Source: Scilla litardierei (Eukaryota > Streptophyta > Magnoliopsida > Asparagales > Asparagaceae). Taken from it: 64,000 nucleotides of DNA. The position numbers and the translations under genes are program-made. The first letter of the stretch is position 1. Every line of letters starts with the position of its first letter. The notes beneath the pieces were generated by a model that was not told where the DNA came from, did no database searches, and was given only the letters and a program-made list of their open reading frames with translations. The DNA is taken from the NCBI GenBank assembly GCA_030789695.1, contig CM061139.1:200729641-200793640 (forward strand), read 5' to 3'. Shown piece by piece: positions 1 to 9,871 of this stretch.

Positions 1-355
1 TACGACAAGGTTGCCTGAGTCCAGAAGATGAACAATCAGATTGTCCGGGCTTGAAGAGCTTGCACACCAGAATATGTGGAAAATAGAACAAGATTCCCAT
101 CAATGGTAAGATTAAGAACTCCAATTGCATCAGTAAGAGGAGATTCTCTGTTGGCAACCCATACAGCCGTTTTAATTAGGATGTTATTGTACCATATCCC
201 TAGTACATGAAAGTGGATGAAGGGTCGGGACTGAAAAATCCCAGTTCTAAGGTGCCAGCAGACAAAGCCAATGAATGTCCTTCTGCAATGATTTGGTTTG
301 AGATGATGGCTTCTGCTGATGACAATAAATAAAGGGAAGAAGCTAGGAGGCGATG
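1..355 (-). pseudogene. G-type (S-locus) lectin receptor-like kinase, N-terminal lectin-domain fragment
   Basis: Read on the minus strand, this resembles the start of a G-type lectin S-receptor-like serine/threonine kinase, a plasma-membrane receptor family. From about position 355 downward one frame gives a hydrophobic leader (LLASSLYLLSSAEA), then ISNQIIAEGHSLALSAG and ELGFFSPDPSST, the usual opening of the bulb-type lectin domain. The next block, LGIWYNN...AVWVANRESPLTD and DGNLVLF, lies in another frame, so a frameshift separates them near position 205. A second frameshift is needed near position 60 to reach SPDNLIVHLLDSGNLV. With two shifts in about 120 codons this is a pseudogene. It runs off the window start, so the S-locus, PAN and kinase domains cannot be checked. 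No clear start codon is visible. A pseudogene of the same family lies at 3.25-3.89 kb on the same strand. Confidence 0.75.
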
Positions 356-459
356 AATGATCCAGTATGGGATTACAAGTTGTGTTCTCTATGGCGTATG
401 GCATGGGGTTGCCTAACTCTGAAATGGACACAGTTTTAAACCAGCCAAATCTAAGTAAC

Positions 460-900
460 ATTGCTTGGTTAATGTTTCAGTGGCATTTTTTCTTAGGGCA
501 GATAGCCACCAGTGACCTTGATACCAAAGTACCTACACAATTATTAAATAACCAATATTTGGGGGAGGGAGGGGGGATTTCCATGTTATTGACTGGATTC
601 AAAAATTTATATCATTTTTGCTGTAATTTTTCCTCCACAAGAGCCTTAAAATGTGGGACAGATTTACCAAAGGCGACGGACTAAGCCTTCAAACCATGAC
701 CTTAAAAACTTAAAAACAGATAAATAATAGTGTAATCATGTCAGCAGTCGATGATAATAAAAGGACTCATTTTTGTCAACCAAAACAGAAGTAGAATTTG
801 TAGATACTCATTGCAGGAAAAAGAAAAGAAAATAACCTCTAACTAGTGGATTCGTTGAACTGCCATAGAAATCATGTTTGCTTTGGTAACAATCTGTACA
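460..900. repeat. Duplicated segment, copy 1 (partner at about 3,930-4,360)
   Basis: This stretch and 3,930-4,360 share the same ordered blocks: a 'TTTCAGTGGC...TTTCTT.GG' block, 'TTATTGAC.GGATT', a 'TGTAATTTTTCC.CCA' block, then 'AAAGGACTCATTTT.GTCAACCAAAA' and 'AGAATTTGTAGATAC'. Both copies lie just upstream (minus-strand sense) of receptor-kinase pseudogene pieces, so they look like 5' flank duplicated together with the gene. Divergence is substantial. No coding potential is seen here. Confidence 0.6.
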
Positions 901-1145
901 ACAATTTTAAGATACAATGAATAAACGAAATGTGATGCCACATACATTAAAACTACAGTAAATCAACAGTTGGAATTACTAAACTTACAAGAACTTCCCA
1001 CAACACCATACAATTTATAGCATCATCCATTTTCCCTATAGCATCATCCATTTTCCCTTTAATATTCCTCTCGACCACGAGTTCAAGAACACAATCACAC
1101 ACAAATTTAGCTTTGGACATGCATCAACTGTGTTTATGTACCTAA

Positions 1146-1175
1146 GTGCGCACGCGCACGCGCGTGCACGCGCGT

Positions 1176-1272
<97 letters not shown>
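1146..1272. repeat. Compound microsatellite: (CG/CA/TG) alternating tract then (GA)n
   Basis: Positions 1,146-1,234 are a strictly alternating purine-pyrimidine run: CGCA/CGCGTGCA variants, then about 29 CA units. It is followed without a break by an all-purine (GA)n tract to about 1,272. Open frames across it (Cys-Val, Thr-His, Ser-Leu and Arg-Glu dipeptide runs) are artefacts of the repeat. Confidence 0.95.
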
Positions 1273-1273
<1 letters not shown>

Positions 1274-1904
1274 GTTTATGATTGTGTTTGCGAACATGAG
1301 TGCGTAGAAATGCATTATGTGAAACAAGAAAAGTGAACAAAGAATATAAATAAATAGAAATAAATAGACCTCACTTGTAGGCAAAGTTGAGCATGTGCAT
1401 ACGTGAAATCACATCACACAAACACCCCCACAAGAACACACATGCATGAAAGCAGAGACAAGCATACTCGTGTGCACATGCCCAGAAGAGTACCTATGTT
1501 ATCATATATGTATCTCAGACTGGTCCACCTATTATCTGGCAATATCAACTATCCATTATATCCTCCATGCCCCTCAACTTATTGCAAGTAATGCAAGGGG
1601 TCAAAATGGAAATTACATGCAACCATCTTTGAGTGTGTAAATCAGCACAATTACAGTAAATATTGGGCAAATTTTTAACCTTTTTTGATGGCACATGCAC
1701 CATTACATAATTAAATTTTAGTAAATTATCTTTCCTATCATTTTTATAAAGTAATTTATCAAGTATGCATCTTATATGAGAATGAACAATAACTCCATGT
1801 CCAGAATCTAACTTCTCAGTTGGTCTATTAGAATGTATGAGTAATGCATTCTCAAATGCATTTTATATGAGTATGCATTAGTAACCTCATGTATTATAAA
1901 TGCA

Positions 1905-2350
1905 CTAGTCATAACCCGTGCACATGTGCACGTGGACTGGAAAAAAATGGTCGGAAGGGGGGAGAATAAAAAGTGTGGGTATGTGTGTGGGGAGGGTCCA
2001 GGGGCAAAAATGCAAAACCCGGGGTTGTATGTGCAAAATTCCCCACAAATAACCCGTGCACATATGCACATGGACGGAAAAAAATGGTTGTGTACGGTGA
2101 GCAATTCTGAATTCTGAATTTTGAGTGGTTGTGTGCGGTGAGCAATTCTGAGTGTTGAGTGGTTGTGTGCGCGGAGCAATTCTGAGTTTTGAGTGGTTGA
2201 TGCGCTGAGCAATTCTGAGTTTTGAGTGGTTGTGTACGCTGAGCAATTCTGGAAAAAAATGGTCGGAAAGTGGGGGGAGAATAATAAAAAGTGTGGTTGG
2301 GTGTGTGGGGAGGGTCCAGGGGAAAAAAATGCAAAAACATGGGTTGTATC
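1905..2350. repeat. Minisatellite of about 39 bp flanked by two direct repeats
   Basis: About four tandem copies of a unit containing GAGCAATTCTGAGTTTTGAG and TGGTTGTGTGCG occupy roughly 2,089-2,250. They are bracketed by two copies of a block with 'GGAAAAAAATGGTCGGAA', 'GGGAGAATAA.AAAGTGTGG' and 'GGGGAGGGTCCAGGGG' (1,938-2,010 and 2,250-2,330). The motif 'AACCCGTGCACAT.TGCAC' also occurs twice (1,915 and 2,049). Open frames here track the repeat and are not genes. Confidence 0.75.
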
Positions 2351-2867
2351 TCTCATCACAAATTCTCTTATCCAACCATGTGCGTAAAAATAAAAAAAGC
2401 AGATTAGAGAAAAAAGAAATCACTCATGTCACCTAAGAGGAAGAGATGACATCCTCTAAATTGCAAGAAAAAACAACCCGTGAATCTTGAGAGAGATCCA
2501 TATTGATGGCATGAGAGAGCAAAGAGAATATCACCATGCAACCATAAATAATGAACGAAGGTGATGGCTTCACCCCGCTTTACAAAAGGTGCTAGCTCTA
2601 CAGAATGATGGATGTTTGAATTTTGAATGTTTCAATGATAGAGGGCAAAGAGATAATGGGTTTTTGATTTTGAAAGGGGAAGGAAAATGAGCTGGCTTGA
2701 ATTTTGAGGGATGTTTGAATTTTCCCCCTCATAATACAATGTTTCCCTAAGTTTCCCCCCAAAACTTTCTCAAAACCTCATCCCAAAACTTTATCCTAGT
2801 CATCAACCCATTGTCCTAATCAACTTGTCGGACAAAATTCAAAATCTTAATCCTTTATAGAATAGAT

Positions 2868-3032
2868 GTGTATGCATCTTATTTGAGATGCATGAGCATC
2901 CTCAAGTAGGCATCTTATATGAGCGTGCATGAGTAACCTCTTGTATTCTAAACGCATGAGTATGCATCTTATATGACAATGCATGAGCAACCTCAAGTAT
3001 GCATCTTATATGAGAATGCGTTAGTAACCACA
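2868..3032. repeat. Degenerate tandem repeat (GCATCTTATATGAG... units)
   Basis: Four imperfect copies of a unit with 'GCATCTTATATGAGA.TGCATGAG.AACCTC' lie here. Related single units occur at about 1,768 and 1,858. The rest of 2,350-3,250 is AT-rich and shows nothing recognisable. Confidence 0.65.
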
Positions 3033-3253
3033 TGTTTTATCAAGGGCACTTATAAATTTATAATACATAAATTCTAGGATGTCAAAATTGCAATATCTAC
3101 ATTCCCAAAATGCATGTATAATAAGCAGCTGAACCTCAAAAATAGAGACAGGGTTCTTCTTGGAATGATCCTTACATACCATTTCTAGGATAAATTACTC
3201 ATGCATATCATAGCTCGGAAGCATCAACACCGAGATAAAGATCTTCTCCTCTT

Positions 3254-3885
3254 TTGGCAAACTACCGAATTTCCATTAGATCACCATCACAAATCACGCA
3301 TCCACTGCCTCCCTCTGAGCAAGAACGATTCTTGAAACGCCAGTCTCCGTGCCCCTTAAATTACATAAATGCAGTTATTGAAATCTGTCTGATGATGCAA
3401 ATGCCTTTCCGCAATCTGGATTTACTCTTCTTAAGCACCAAACAGACCAGTCCCTTAAAACCCATATGCCCACCAATACTGGCTGGAACCCTTTCAAACA
3501 CTCAAAAGAATATGCACATCAAGCTGACACATCCCATAGCTTCAACTTCAGCATGATTACCACACCAGTCTAATGGAAACGACCAGTGCAGAGTCCACTG
3601 ATGACCCAACAATTGAAATGAAAGTAGTTGTCGGACATCATGGAGGATAGTCAACCAAATCCATTACCATACCCGGGCCCATTTCGGCATATCCGGACTG
3701 ATACGTACCATTTGAAAATCTCGGGCAAACCCATCAGTTTAAATTTGAAGGAGTACGATCAAGGCGAAGGATCGAGTGTGCTCTTCCATGAAGATAGTTG
3801 CATGTTGCGATTGGTAATAGAATTCCATCCAAACTTCACTCCACCCCGTAAAATGTTACAAGGATAAATGAAGCTCTGGCATATC
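3254..3885 (-). pseudogene. G-type lectin receptor-like kinase, S-locus glycoprotein-domain remnant
   Basis: On the minus strand from about 3,885 down, a frame reads QSFIYPCN...GVKFGWN, then SSWKSTLDPSP, which matches the end of the lectin domain and the start of the S-locus glycoprotein domain. After an in-frame stop, a shifted frame gives GLPEIFKWYVSVRICRNGP (family: GLP..F...gs....sGPWNG). Near 3,500 come ECLKGFQPVLVGIWVLRDWS and CLRRVNPDCGKA, matching the EGF/cysteine-rich block that precedes the PAN domain. Several stops and frameshifts show that the copy is dead. The N-terminal lectin segment is missing: 5' flanking-type sequence (3,930 on) abuts the middle of the domain, suggesting an internal deletion. 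It is on the same strand as the fragment at 1-355 and is probably part of an old tandem receptor-kinase cluster. Confidence 0.7.
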
Positions 3886-3929
3886 GGTAAGCTTCCTTCG
3901 GTTACGGCAATGTTGCCAGAGTCTTCCAT

Positions 3930-4360
3930 CTTTCAGTGGCCCTTTTTCTTGGGCCACCTGCCCTTATCCACCATGACAGTGTTGCACCTAAACAATCATC
4001 GAATTAACACTGAATTACCAACATTTTCTTGAAATAATTGTCCACGTTATTGACCGGATTGAAATTTTTATACCATTCTGCAATTTTTCCCCCAACAAGA
4101 ACCTCCCAAAGTAGGACTAGATTTAGACAGATCTACACGTGCAAAAAAAACAAGACTAGCAAACCATATCCTTCAAAATTCAAGAACAAATGAATAGTAT
4201 GTCCGCATCCTATGATAACAAAAGGACTCATTTTGTCAACCAAAAAACAATGCAGACTAGAATTTGTAGATACACATTACAAGAAAAAATAAATAAATAA
4301 ACATGTGAGAATGAATTATCATGCAAGATTACGCTTAAAATTGTGGCGTTGATGCGACAA
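3930..4360. repeat. Duplicated segment, copy 2 (partner at 460-900)
   Basis: The blocks described for 460-900 recur here in the same order and orientation, about 3.5 kb downstream. This copy has the extra run of A/T (AAATAAATAAATAAAC) after the shared 'TTTGTAGATAC' block. Confidence 0.6.
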
Positions 4361-5966
4361 TCTGAATGAAAAAATGAGAAAAGGCCAGAAAAATTTCTAT
4401 CAACGCCGTTGAGGCAATAAATCAAACATGTTGAGGCCCTGATAATATCACAATAACATCTTATAGTTTGCATTGCTAGTGGACTGAAACAAGTAAAAAA
4501 TGCAACAATTTCATTGCATAGAATGAGGCCTTGCAATTTCTTGCATCGATGAGAGAAATACGATCATCGATTTTGTTGTCCGGTAAAAAAAGATGAACGA
4601 AAATAGCTCGTTCCTGCCAAAATAAAAAATAAATAAATAAATAGACTGATGGGGCAAGCAAAGCCCTTGAACCCAAATCTGCCGATCTTATATTAAACAC
4701 GGCCTATAAACTGGGCTTAAAGTGGGCTCCACCGTGGAGCCAGAGGGCCCCAACTTCAGCCCTAATACTAGTCCTTGCACTACACGGACACTCTCCTCGG
4801 CTTCATGCAGTGAGATACCATGCTGTTTATTGTACCGATCATGAACATCCTTAAATTAATTAACTATGATGAAAAATTGTGAACGTAAAAAAAAATGATC
4901 ACAATTTATAGTTGAAACAGTGTTGGGCCGGCCCACTGGTTACTCCATTGTTTAGTTGAGTAGGCATGTCCAGAAGCTCAGTAAAGCCTATAGTTTCGGC
5001 CTAAAAGTCCAGAGATCACCATGGGAGGCCGATCATTTCTTCATTTAAGACGACAGCTCAGCTGACTGTTGGTCTTCTTTATTTAAAGCATCAACTCAGA
5101 ATGAATGTATTCAATGACGGGCATTAAGCTTGTCAACGATGACATTTATAAACCAAATTCAAGGCTCACATTACTTGTATCGAGAAAGCAATCAACCTGA
5201 AAACTTTGGAGATCTCCATCCCAGCCCCCACCTGAAAACTATGTTCTGTCATGTAGAAGCAAGTATGTTGCCACGTACAAGCACGTGTCCTATCACGGAC
5301 TAGGAGCATCTCATGCCTAGCTAGAGCTTAGCAAATATTCTAGAAACTTTTTTCTATAATATGTATATTATCCATGCACGGCGCAAAAAAAAAACCCTCC
5401 ACGAATAGGACGTGATACACGCGTGCAATCGAAAAGAAGTAAGATATGTGTGTGTGTATCATCAGTGATAAAAAGATGAAGGGGTCGAAGGGAACAAATG
5501 TCAATGAAAACCTTGTAAATAAATGGGCTCAAGATGGCAAAGTTTGGAGGGGTTTGATGTGACATTGCCACATGGGGTAAAATCACATCAACATGTTTTT
5601 TGCTCACCGATCTAGTTGCTGCAGATTTAAGCGTAGTATAACCATTTGCAACTACTAGATCAACCGGCAAAGTATGTTGGGTTAGCTCGATTTTTGGTTT
5701 GGTGGAGTTTTAGAAGATATAAGAAATATTTACTAAATTCATAAAATTGTTGTATTCATTAAAATTAATCGCGCATGTACAGATGCCCTTGCCCTACAAA
5801 AAATTTGAGGCCGCCAAAAAAAAAGTTTGCTGCCCAAAGTGATACATATAGCTTTTTTTTTTGTTTTTGGTACTAATACATTTATTGATCGCTCTCTAAG
5901 GGTGACATTTCAATCAAATTTATATGTAATATATTAGGAATAAGTGCCAGCAACGTAGCAGCCAAG
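4361..5966. other. Intergenic, no gene recognised
   Basis: No credible coding sequence is present; open frames are short and lack family motifs. The stretch 5,370-5,600 (motifs 'CGTGCAATCGAAAAGAAGT', 'GGGGTCGAAGGG' and 'TGGCAAAGTTTGGAGG') resembles the flanks of the solo LTR at 13,119-23,723 (positions 13,070-13,113 and 23,729-23,900). It is therefore probably an old dispersed repeat. Confidence 0.5.
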
Positions 5967-6048
5967 GTCGATATGTCCGAGTGGTTAAGGAGACAGACTT
6001 GAAATCTGTTGGGCTTCGCCCGCGCAGGTTCGAACCCTGCTGTCGACG
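5967..6048 (+). tRNA. tRNA-Ser (anticodon UGA)
   Basis: An 82-nt cloverleaf can be folded by eye. The acceptor arms GTCGATA and TGTCGAC pair with one G-T wobble, followed by discriminator G. The D-arm region TCCGAGTGGTTAAGGA carries the A box. The anticodon stem ACAGA/TCTGT encloses loop CTTGAAA, giving anticodon TGA. A long variable arm (GGGCTTCGCCC hairpin) is the class II hallmark of serine and leucine tRNAs. The T arm GCAGG-TTCGAAC-CCTGC carries the B box. There is no intron and no encoded CCA, as expected for a nuclear gene. A CAA motif sits just upstream (AGCAACG). Confidence 0.96.
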
Positions 6049-6051
6049 TAC

Positions 6052-6066
6052 TTCTTTTCTTTTTTT
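6052..6066 (+). terminator. RNA polymerase III terminator of tRNA-Ser
   Basis: Interrupted T runs (CTTTTC followed by seven Ts) start a few bases after the tRNA 3' end, as expected for Pol III termination. Confidence 0.8.
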
Positions 6067-7054
6067 AATGTTCTCTCATACATGTGTTATCAGTGATGAA
6101 GACTGGGTCACATCATCATTTATGAGAGTGATCTCCTATATGACATATGATGCTCATTATTCTCATATTCAAAGAGAATAATTGTTATCATAGAACAGAG
6201 AGATCCCGCATATACGATGAGGTAGTATATTATCCTCTACGCAGTATACTGTGTCGCATGTTGTGTACTGTTTTTTCTTCGTGCTCTTTATAGTGGAAAA
6301 CGCACCGTGTGTCATCGTATGTAACATGGACATATCAAGTGATAACAAAAACGAAAAAGGAAATATTTGCGCATCCGTTTTGCTCGTTTTGATAACAAAG
6401 GATGGAAACGAGAATTCCATGAGCGCGATCTCCTCCATTCGCAATGAAAAGGATGGCCGTAATTGTCTCAAAACACGGTGGCCAACAAAACAAGCCAGCA
6501 CGTGCCCTCCCTTATTACACCCATCTTTTTTTTAGGTACATTGGAAAGCAAAAATCGAACACTCCATCTCTCACAATGGAGGGAGAGAGTTGAATACCCC
6601 CATATCCAACCCCTCTTCTGAGAGAGAGAGACAAACGAAGTGATTTAAAAGATGTTCGACCTTTTAAGTTGTGTGATATACCACAAACGAAGACGGTTCT
6701 TTTTTTTAATTACCATTTCATTCTTTTATTTTTCATTTAAAATCAATTAGGTACCACTTGTGTGATATACCAATGACCAAACACAACAAAAACTAAGAAC
6801 AACCCCGGCATCATCGGCATCCTCAATGAATTATCCCCCTCCACAGACACAAACACAACAAGTATACTAAATACACCTCAATGATTTGAGGTGCATTTAG
6901 CACACATCGGATAATTCTCCACCGCTGCCTCATCATCTTGCACGCCGACACACCTCGGGCAATTCTCCACCACACATGCACGAAGGGTGCAGGAGTTGGG
7001 GGATTTAAGAGCGTACAGTTGCAGTCTCAGTCTTGATGGCATCTGGGTTTGCGC
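6067..7054. other. Intergenic, no gene recognised
   Basis: AT-rich sequence with a short GAGAGAGAGA run near 6,622. Open frames at 6,169-6,535 and 6,878-7,313 lack any recognisable domain and overlap on both strands, so they are not reported as genes. Confidence 0.5.
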
Positions 7055-7726
7055 CACGTGGAGATGCGTACCGGATCTTTCCATTAATGGGGCCGAGATT
7101 GATACGGGCCTCATCTTCTTCCCTTGGCTGCCATTGCTTTGGACCCGGGGGAAGATAAACTCGACACCCACACAAAAATATTAAAATCCGTGTAACGGGG
7201 TACGGAGGTAAGCGTACCGCGAGGTTTTTGGATCTCCAAGATATCTCGACAAGCTGAACGCCCAGCAGTTCCAAGCTGGCAGAATATCTCGTTATCCACG
7301 TGGGACTCTTCACGTGACGCGCACGTCACCTCCTAATTCCATCACGTGACTGATGACCCAATCGTGTGGCGCTGGTTAGTCCACGTCGTCGAATACTCCT
7401 CGCCCTTCATTTTAATTTTCAATCAATCTCAACCTCATCCGACTTGCAAAAAAATTACTTAAAGAAAAGGTCTGATCTGAAAATTTGAATTATTAATTAA
7501 TTAAATTAAAACATAGAAGATACGATCGAGAGTACGAACGCGGTTGCGATTACGATTCCGCGGCCGCGAGGGCGGAGGGCCCGGGGGTGATGATTTGTAG
7601 GTCCCATGCAGTCAGGTGATCATCACGTGTGGCCACAGTGCGGCTCGTCGCGGGTGGAGCACAGCGTGCCACGTCAGACAGAGGAACCACTCAGTGCCAC
7701 GTTAGCTAGAAAACACGGGACACGTG
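7055..7726. promoter_or_regulatory. Cluster of six G-boxes (CACGTG) upstream of the B-box gene
   Basis: Perfect CACGTG palindromes occur at 7,055-7,060, 7,297-7,302, 7,311-7,316, 7,343-7,348, 7,624-7,629 and 7,721-7,726. Further ACGT cores lie at about 7,322, 7,381 and 7,669. Six in 672 bp is far above chance. G-boxes are bound by bZIP (HY5 type) and bHLH (PIF/MYC type) factors, and BBX genes are known parts of that light-signalling network. Control of the gene at 8,260 is inferred from position; the cluster lies 0.5-1.2 kb upstream of its start codon. Confidence 0.7.
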
Positions 7727-7744
7727 GACGAGTAGCGGTGGTGG

Positions 7745-7940
7745 CTCTTCGCTTCGGCCTCCGTTTTTTTTTTTTTTTGGGGGGGGGGGACAAGGGGTGA
7801 ACCCCCGGGATAATGACACTGTAATGACGAAACTCACCCCGCAGGCGGAGAGACGTTTTGCGAATGCTAACGCCTTCGGTAAGATAACCGGCGGGAGGTT
7901 TGGGGCTTCTGGATTAATTAATACAATATGGAGTGTCATA
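7745..7940. other. Homopolymer T/G tract and unidentified flank
   Basis: A run of about 15 Ts is followed directly by a run of G, then a GC-rich stretch (about 7,790-7,900) without family motifs. It separates the G-box cluster from the proximal promoter and may be an old insertion; no terminal repeats were found. The 7,941-8,259 segment is AT-rich proximal promoter/leader with no obvious TATA box at a standard distance. Confidence 0.4.
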
Positions 7941-8259
7941 TGGTTTATAGCTCTTATTGATTAAAATGCAGTTTAATAAAATTGAGGGGAGGTGACCATA
8001 CCTCCACTCCTCCAAGAAGAAGGGTCAGGACCGTCATTGTAGAACAAAGGAAAGAGGAGATTGGTGCTTTAAAACGGCAGCAAGTTGCCTCGAATTTTCG
8101 GTTTATTTCCACCATAATCCCCAGATAAATTTTCCCACCGAAAAGGTCGAAACCAAATCCAAATTAAAAGAAAACGCCCCATAAATAATACAAAATAAAA
8201 TATCAAGAATCGAAAGTTCGAGACTCAAATCGAAATCGACAAGAAAACGGAGGAAGAAG

Positions 8260-9437
8260 ATGAAGGGTTGTGAGCTATGCCCGGGCACTGCCCGCATGTA
8301 CTGCGAGTCGGACCAGGCGAGCCTCTGCTTCGACTGCGACGCCAAGGTCCACGGCGCCAACTTCCTCGTCGCCCGCCACTCCCGGTCCCTCCTCTGCCGG
8401 AGCTGCCAGGCCCCCACGCCCTGGAAGGCGGCCGGCCCAAGGCTGGGCCAGGCCTTCTCCGTCTGCGACCACTGCGTCGCCGGCAGATCCACGGCCGGCG
8501 CCACCAGCAAGAGGACCCCCTGCAGCGATGAAGACGAAGAGAAGAGCGGCGTGAGGGATAGATTAGAAGAGGATGATGATGGCGATGATGATCGGGATAT
8601 CGATGGTGAGGATGGAGATGACGACGACGACGATATGTTTGAGGATGAGGAGAGCGAGGATGATGAGGAAGGGGAGGAGCAGGTGGTGCCGTGGACGGCG
8701 GAGCCGCCGCCGTTGGCGAGCTCGTCGAGCAGCGAGGAGGAGTCGATGGGGAGAATCGGAAACGGCTTGTCGTTGAAGAGGATGAGGGGGGACATTAATG
8801 TAGATTTGACATCTTCTACATGTTTTCAGGTAACCAAAATTCCCAATTTTTTTGGTTTTTTAAAGCCCTCTCCGCATTTCATCTGTTATTTATTTTTGGT
8901 TGATTTTTACGATGTTATCCTCCAAAGAAACGGGGGAAATTTTAATTTTTTGTGTGTTGCTAATCAAGTGTGATTTTACACATGAAGCAGCAAGAAATTA
9001 TGCTGAGGATTTGTTACCATTTTATTAATCAGTGGAAAAATTAGTCTTGCATTTTCCAACATCGGAAACAAAATTCTAAGATATGACAAAATTAATTAAA
9101 ATAATAGTTGCATTTGGCAACCAGTGTAAATTCCATTTTGATAAAATGAAGGAAATCATGGATGTTTCTCTCCATGCGTTTCAATTTCTCGGTTCTAATC
9201 ATTGTTAAACGCAATTTTTTGCAGGAGCAGCTGCCGTGTTCTTCCAATCCAAGACCGAGTTACTTCCCAACCCCAGCGGCTCATCCGGACCCGGCTCGGA
9301 CCATGGAAGACGATGAGGCCAACTCAAACCCGTTCCGGCCATTGAAAGACCGCAGGAAAGCCAACCCCATTCGCTCAGGTTCCCATCAACCGTCGCTCAA
9401 TGTCGTGTCCTTCGGCTCCGGCCGCCCACCGATCTGA
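8260..9437 (+). CDS. BBX28/29: B-box zinc-finger protein, BBX28/BBX29 type (two exons: 8260-8829, 9225-9437)
   Basis: Predicted nuclear transcriptional regulator of 260 residues. Exon 1 (190 codons, phase 0) ends at CAG/GTAACC (8,829/8,830); exon 2 begins after TTTTTTGCAG at 9,225 and stops at TGA 9,435-9,437. The N-terminus has one complete B-box with zinc ligands C4, C7, C15, D18, C23, C26, H31 and H40. It is followed by the remnant SLLCRSC...TPW...SVCDHC, which lacks the aspartate/histidine ligands of a second box. A long Asp/Glu-rich tract (about residues 95-145), QVVPW, a Ser run and KRMRGDINVDL follow. This order matches Arabidopsis BBX28/BBX29 (group V, single B-box), whose members bind HY5-type partners in light signalling and have no CCT domain; none is visible here. 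Reading through the intron would give a 237-residue variant ending at 8,973. Exon 1 is markedly GC-rich compared with its surroundings. The start codon has a good context (AAGAAGATGA). Confidence 0.93.
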
Positions 9438-9868
9438 GTGAGTCCAATCTATAAGCACTAATCGCGTATGTAGGAAAACGTTTATGGAATCAGCTGTAGT
9501 GGTTCTTTATGACATTATTGACAACATTTTTGTAATCAATATCACATTATACTGATAATTTAGATCTTTTTGTATTTCCGTGTGTTTTTCATTATAACGA
9601 GTGTGAATCTTATCGACAACTCGCATGCAATAGGTGATGTTTCGTTGAGCATGCATGCAATGTGTTCTGATAGAATTCGTAATCAACTGAGTTTTAAGAT
9701 TGCTTGATATACATATTGACAGTTAACGTACATCATTGATCTTATTAGTAGTGGTGGTTTCTTGATGTTTGTCTTAAAATTTGGGGCCAACTTCTCTTTA
9801 CCTTGAAGACGCCCAAGTTGACTGGTTATAAGTAACAACATGTAAGATGTGGGTTTGCAATGGTTCTC
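9438..9868. other. 3' flank of the B-box gene
   Basis: AT-rich; it presumably includes the 3' UTR. No canonical AATAAA is close to the stop codon, and no other feature was recognised. Confidence 0.4.
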
Positions 9869-9871
9869 TTA

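Noticed and set aside
1036..1384. Open frames encoding Cys-Val, Thr-His and Arg-Glu repeats
   Set aside because: Direct translation of the CA/GA microsatellite.
7005..7329. Minus-strand open frames overlapping the G-box cluster
   Set aside because: Short, overlapping in several frames, with no recognisable motif.
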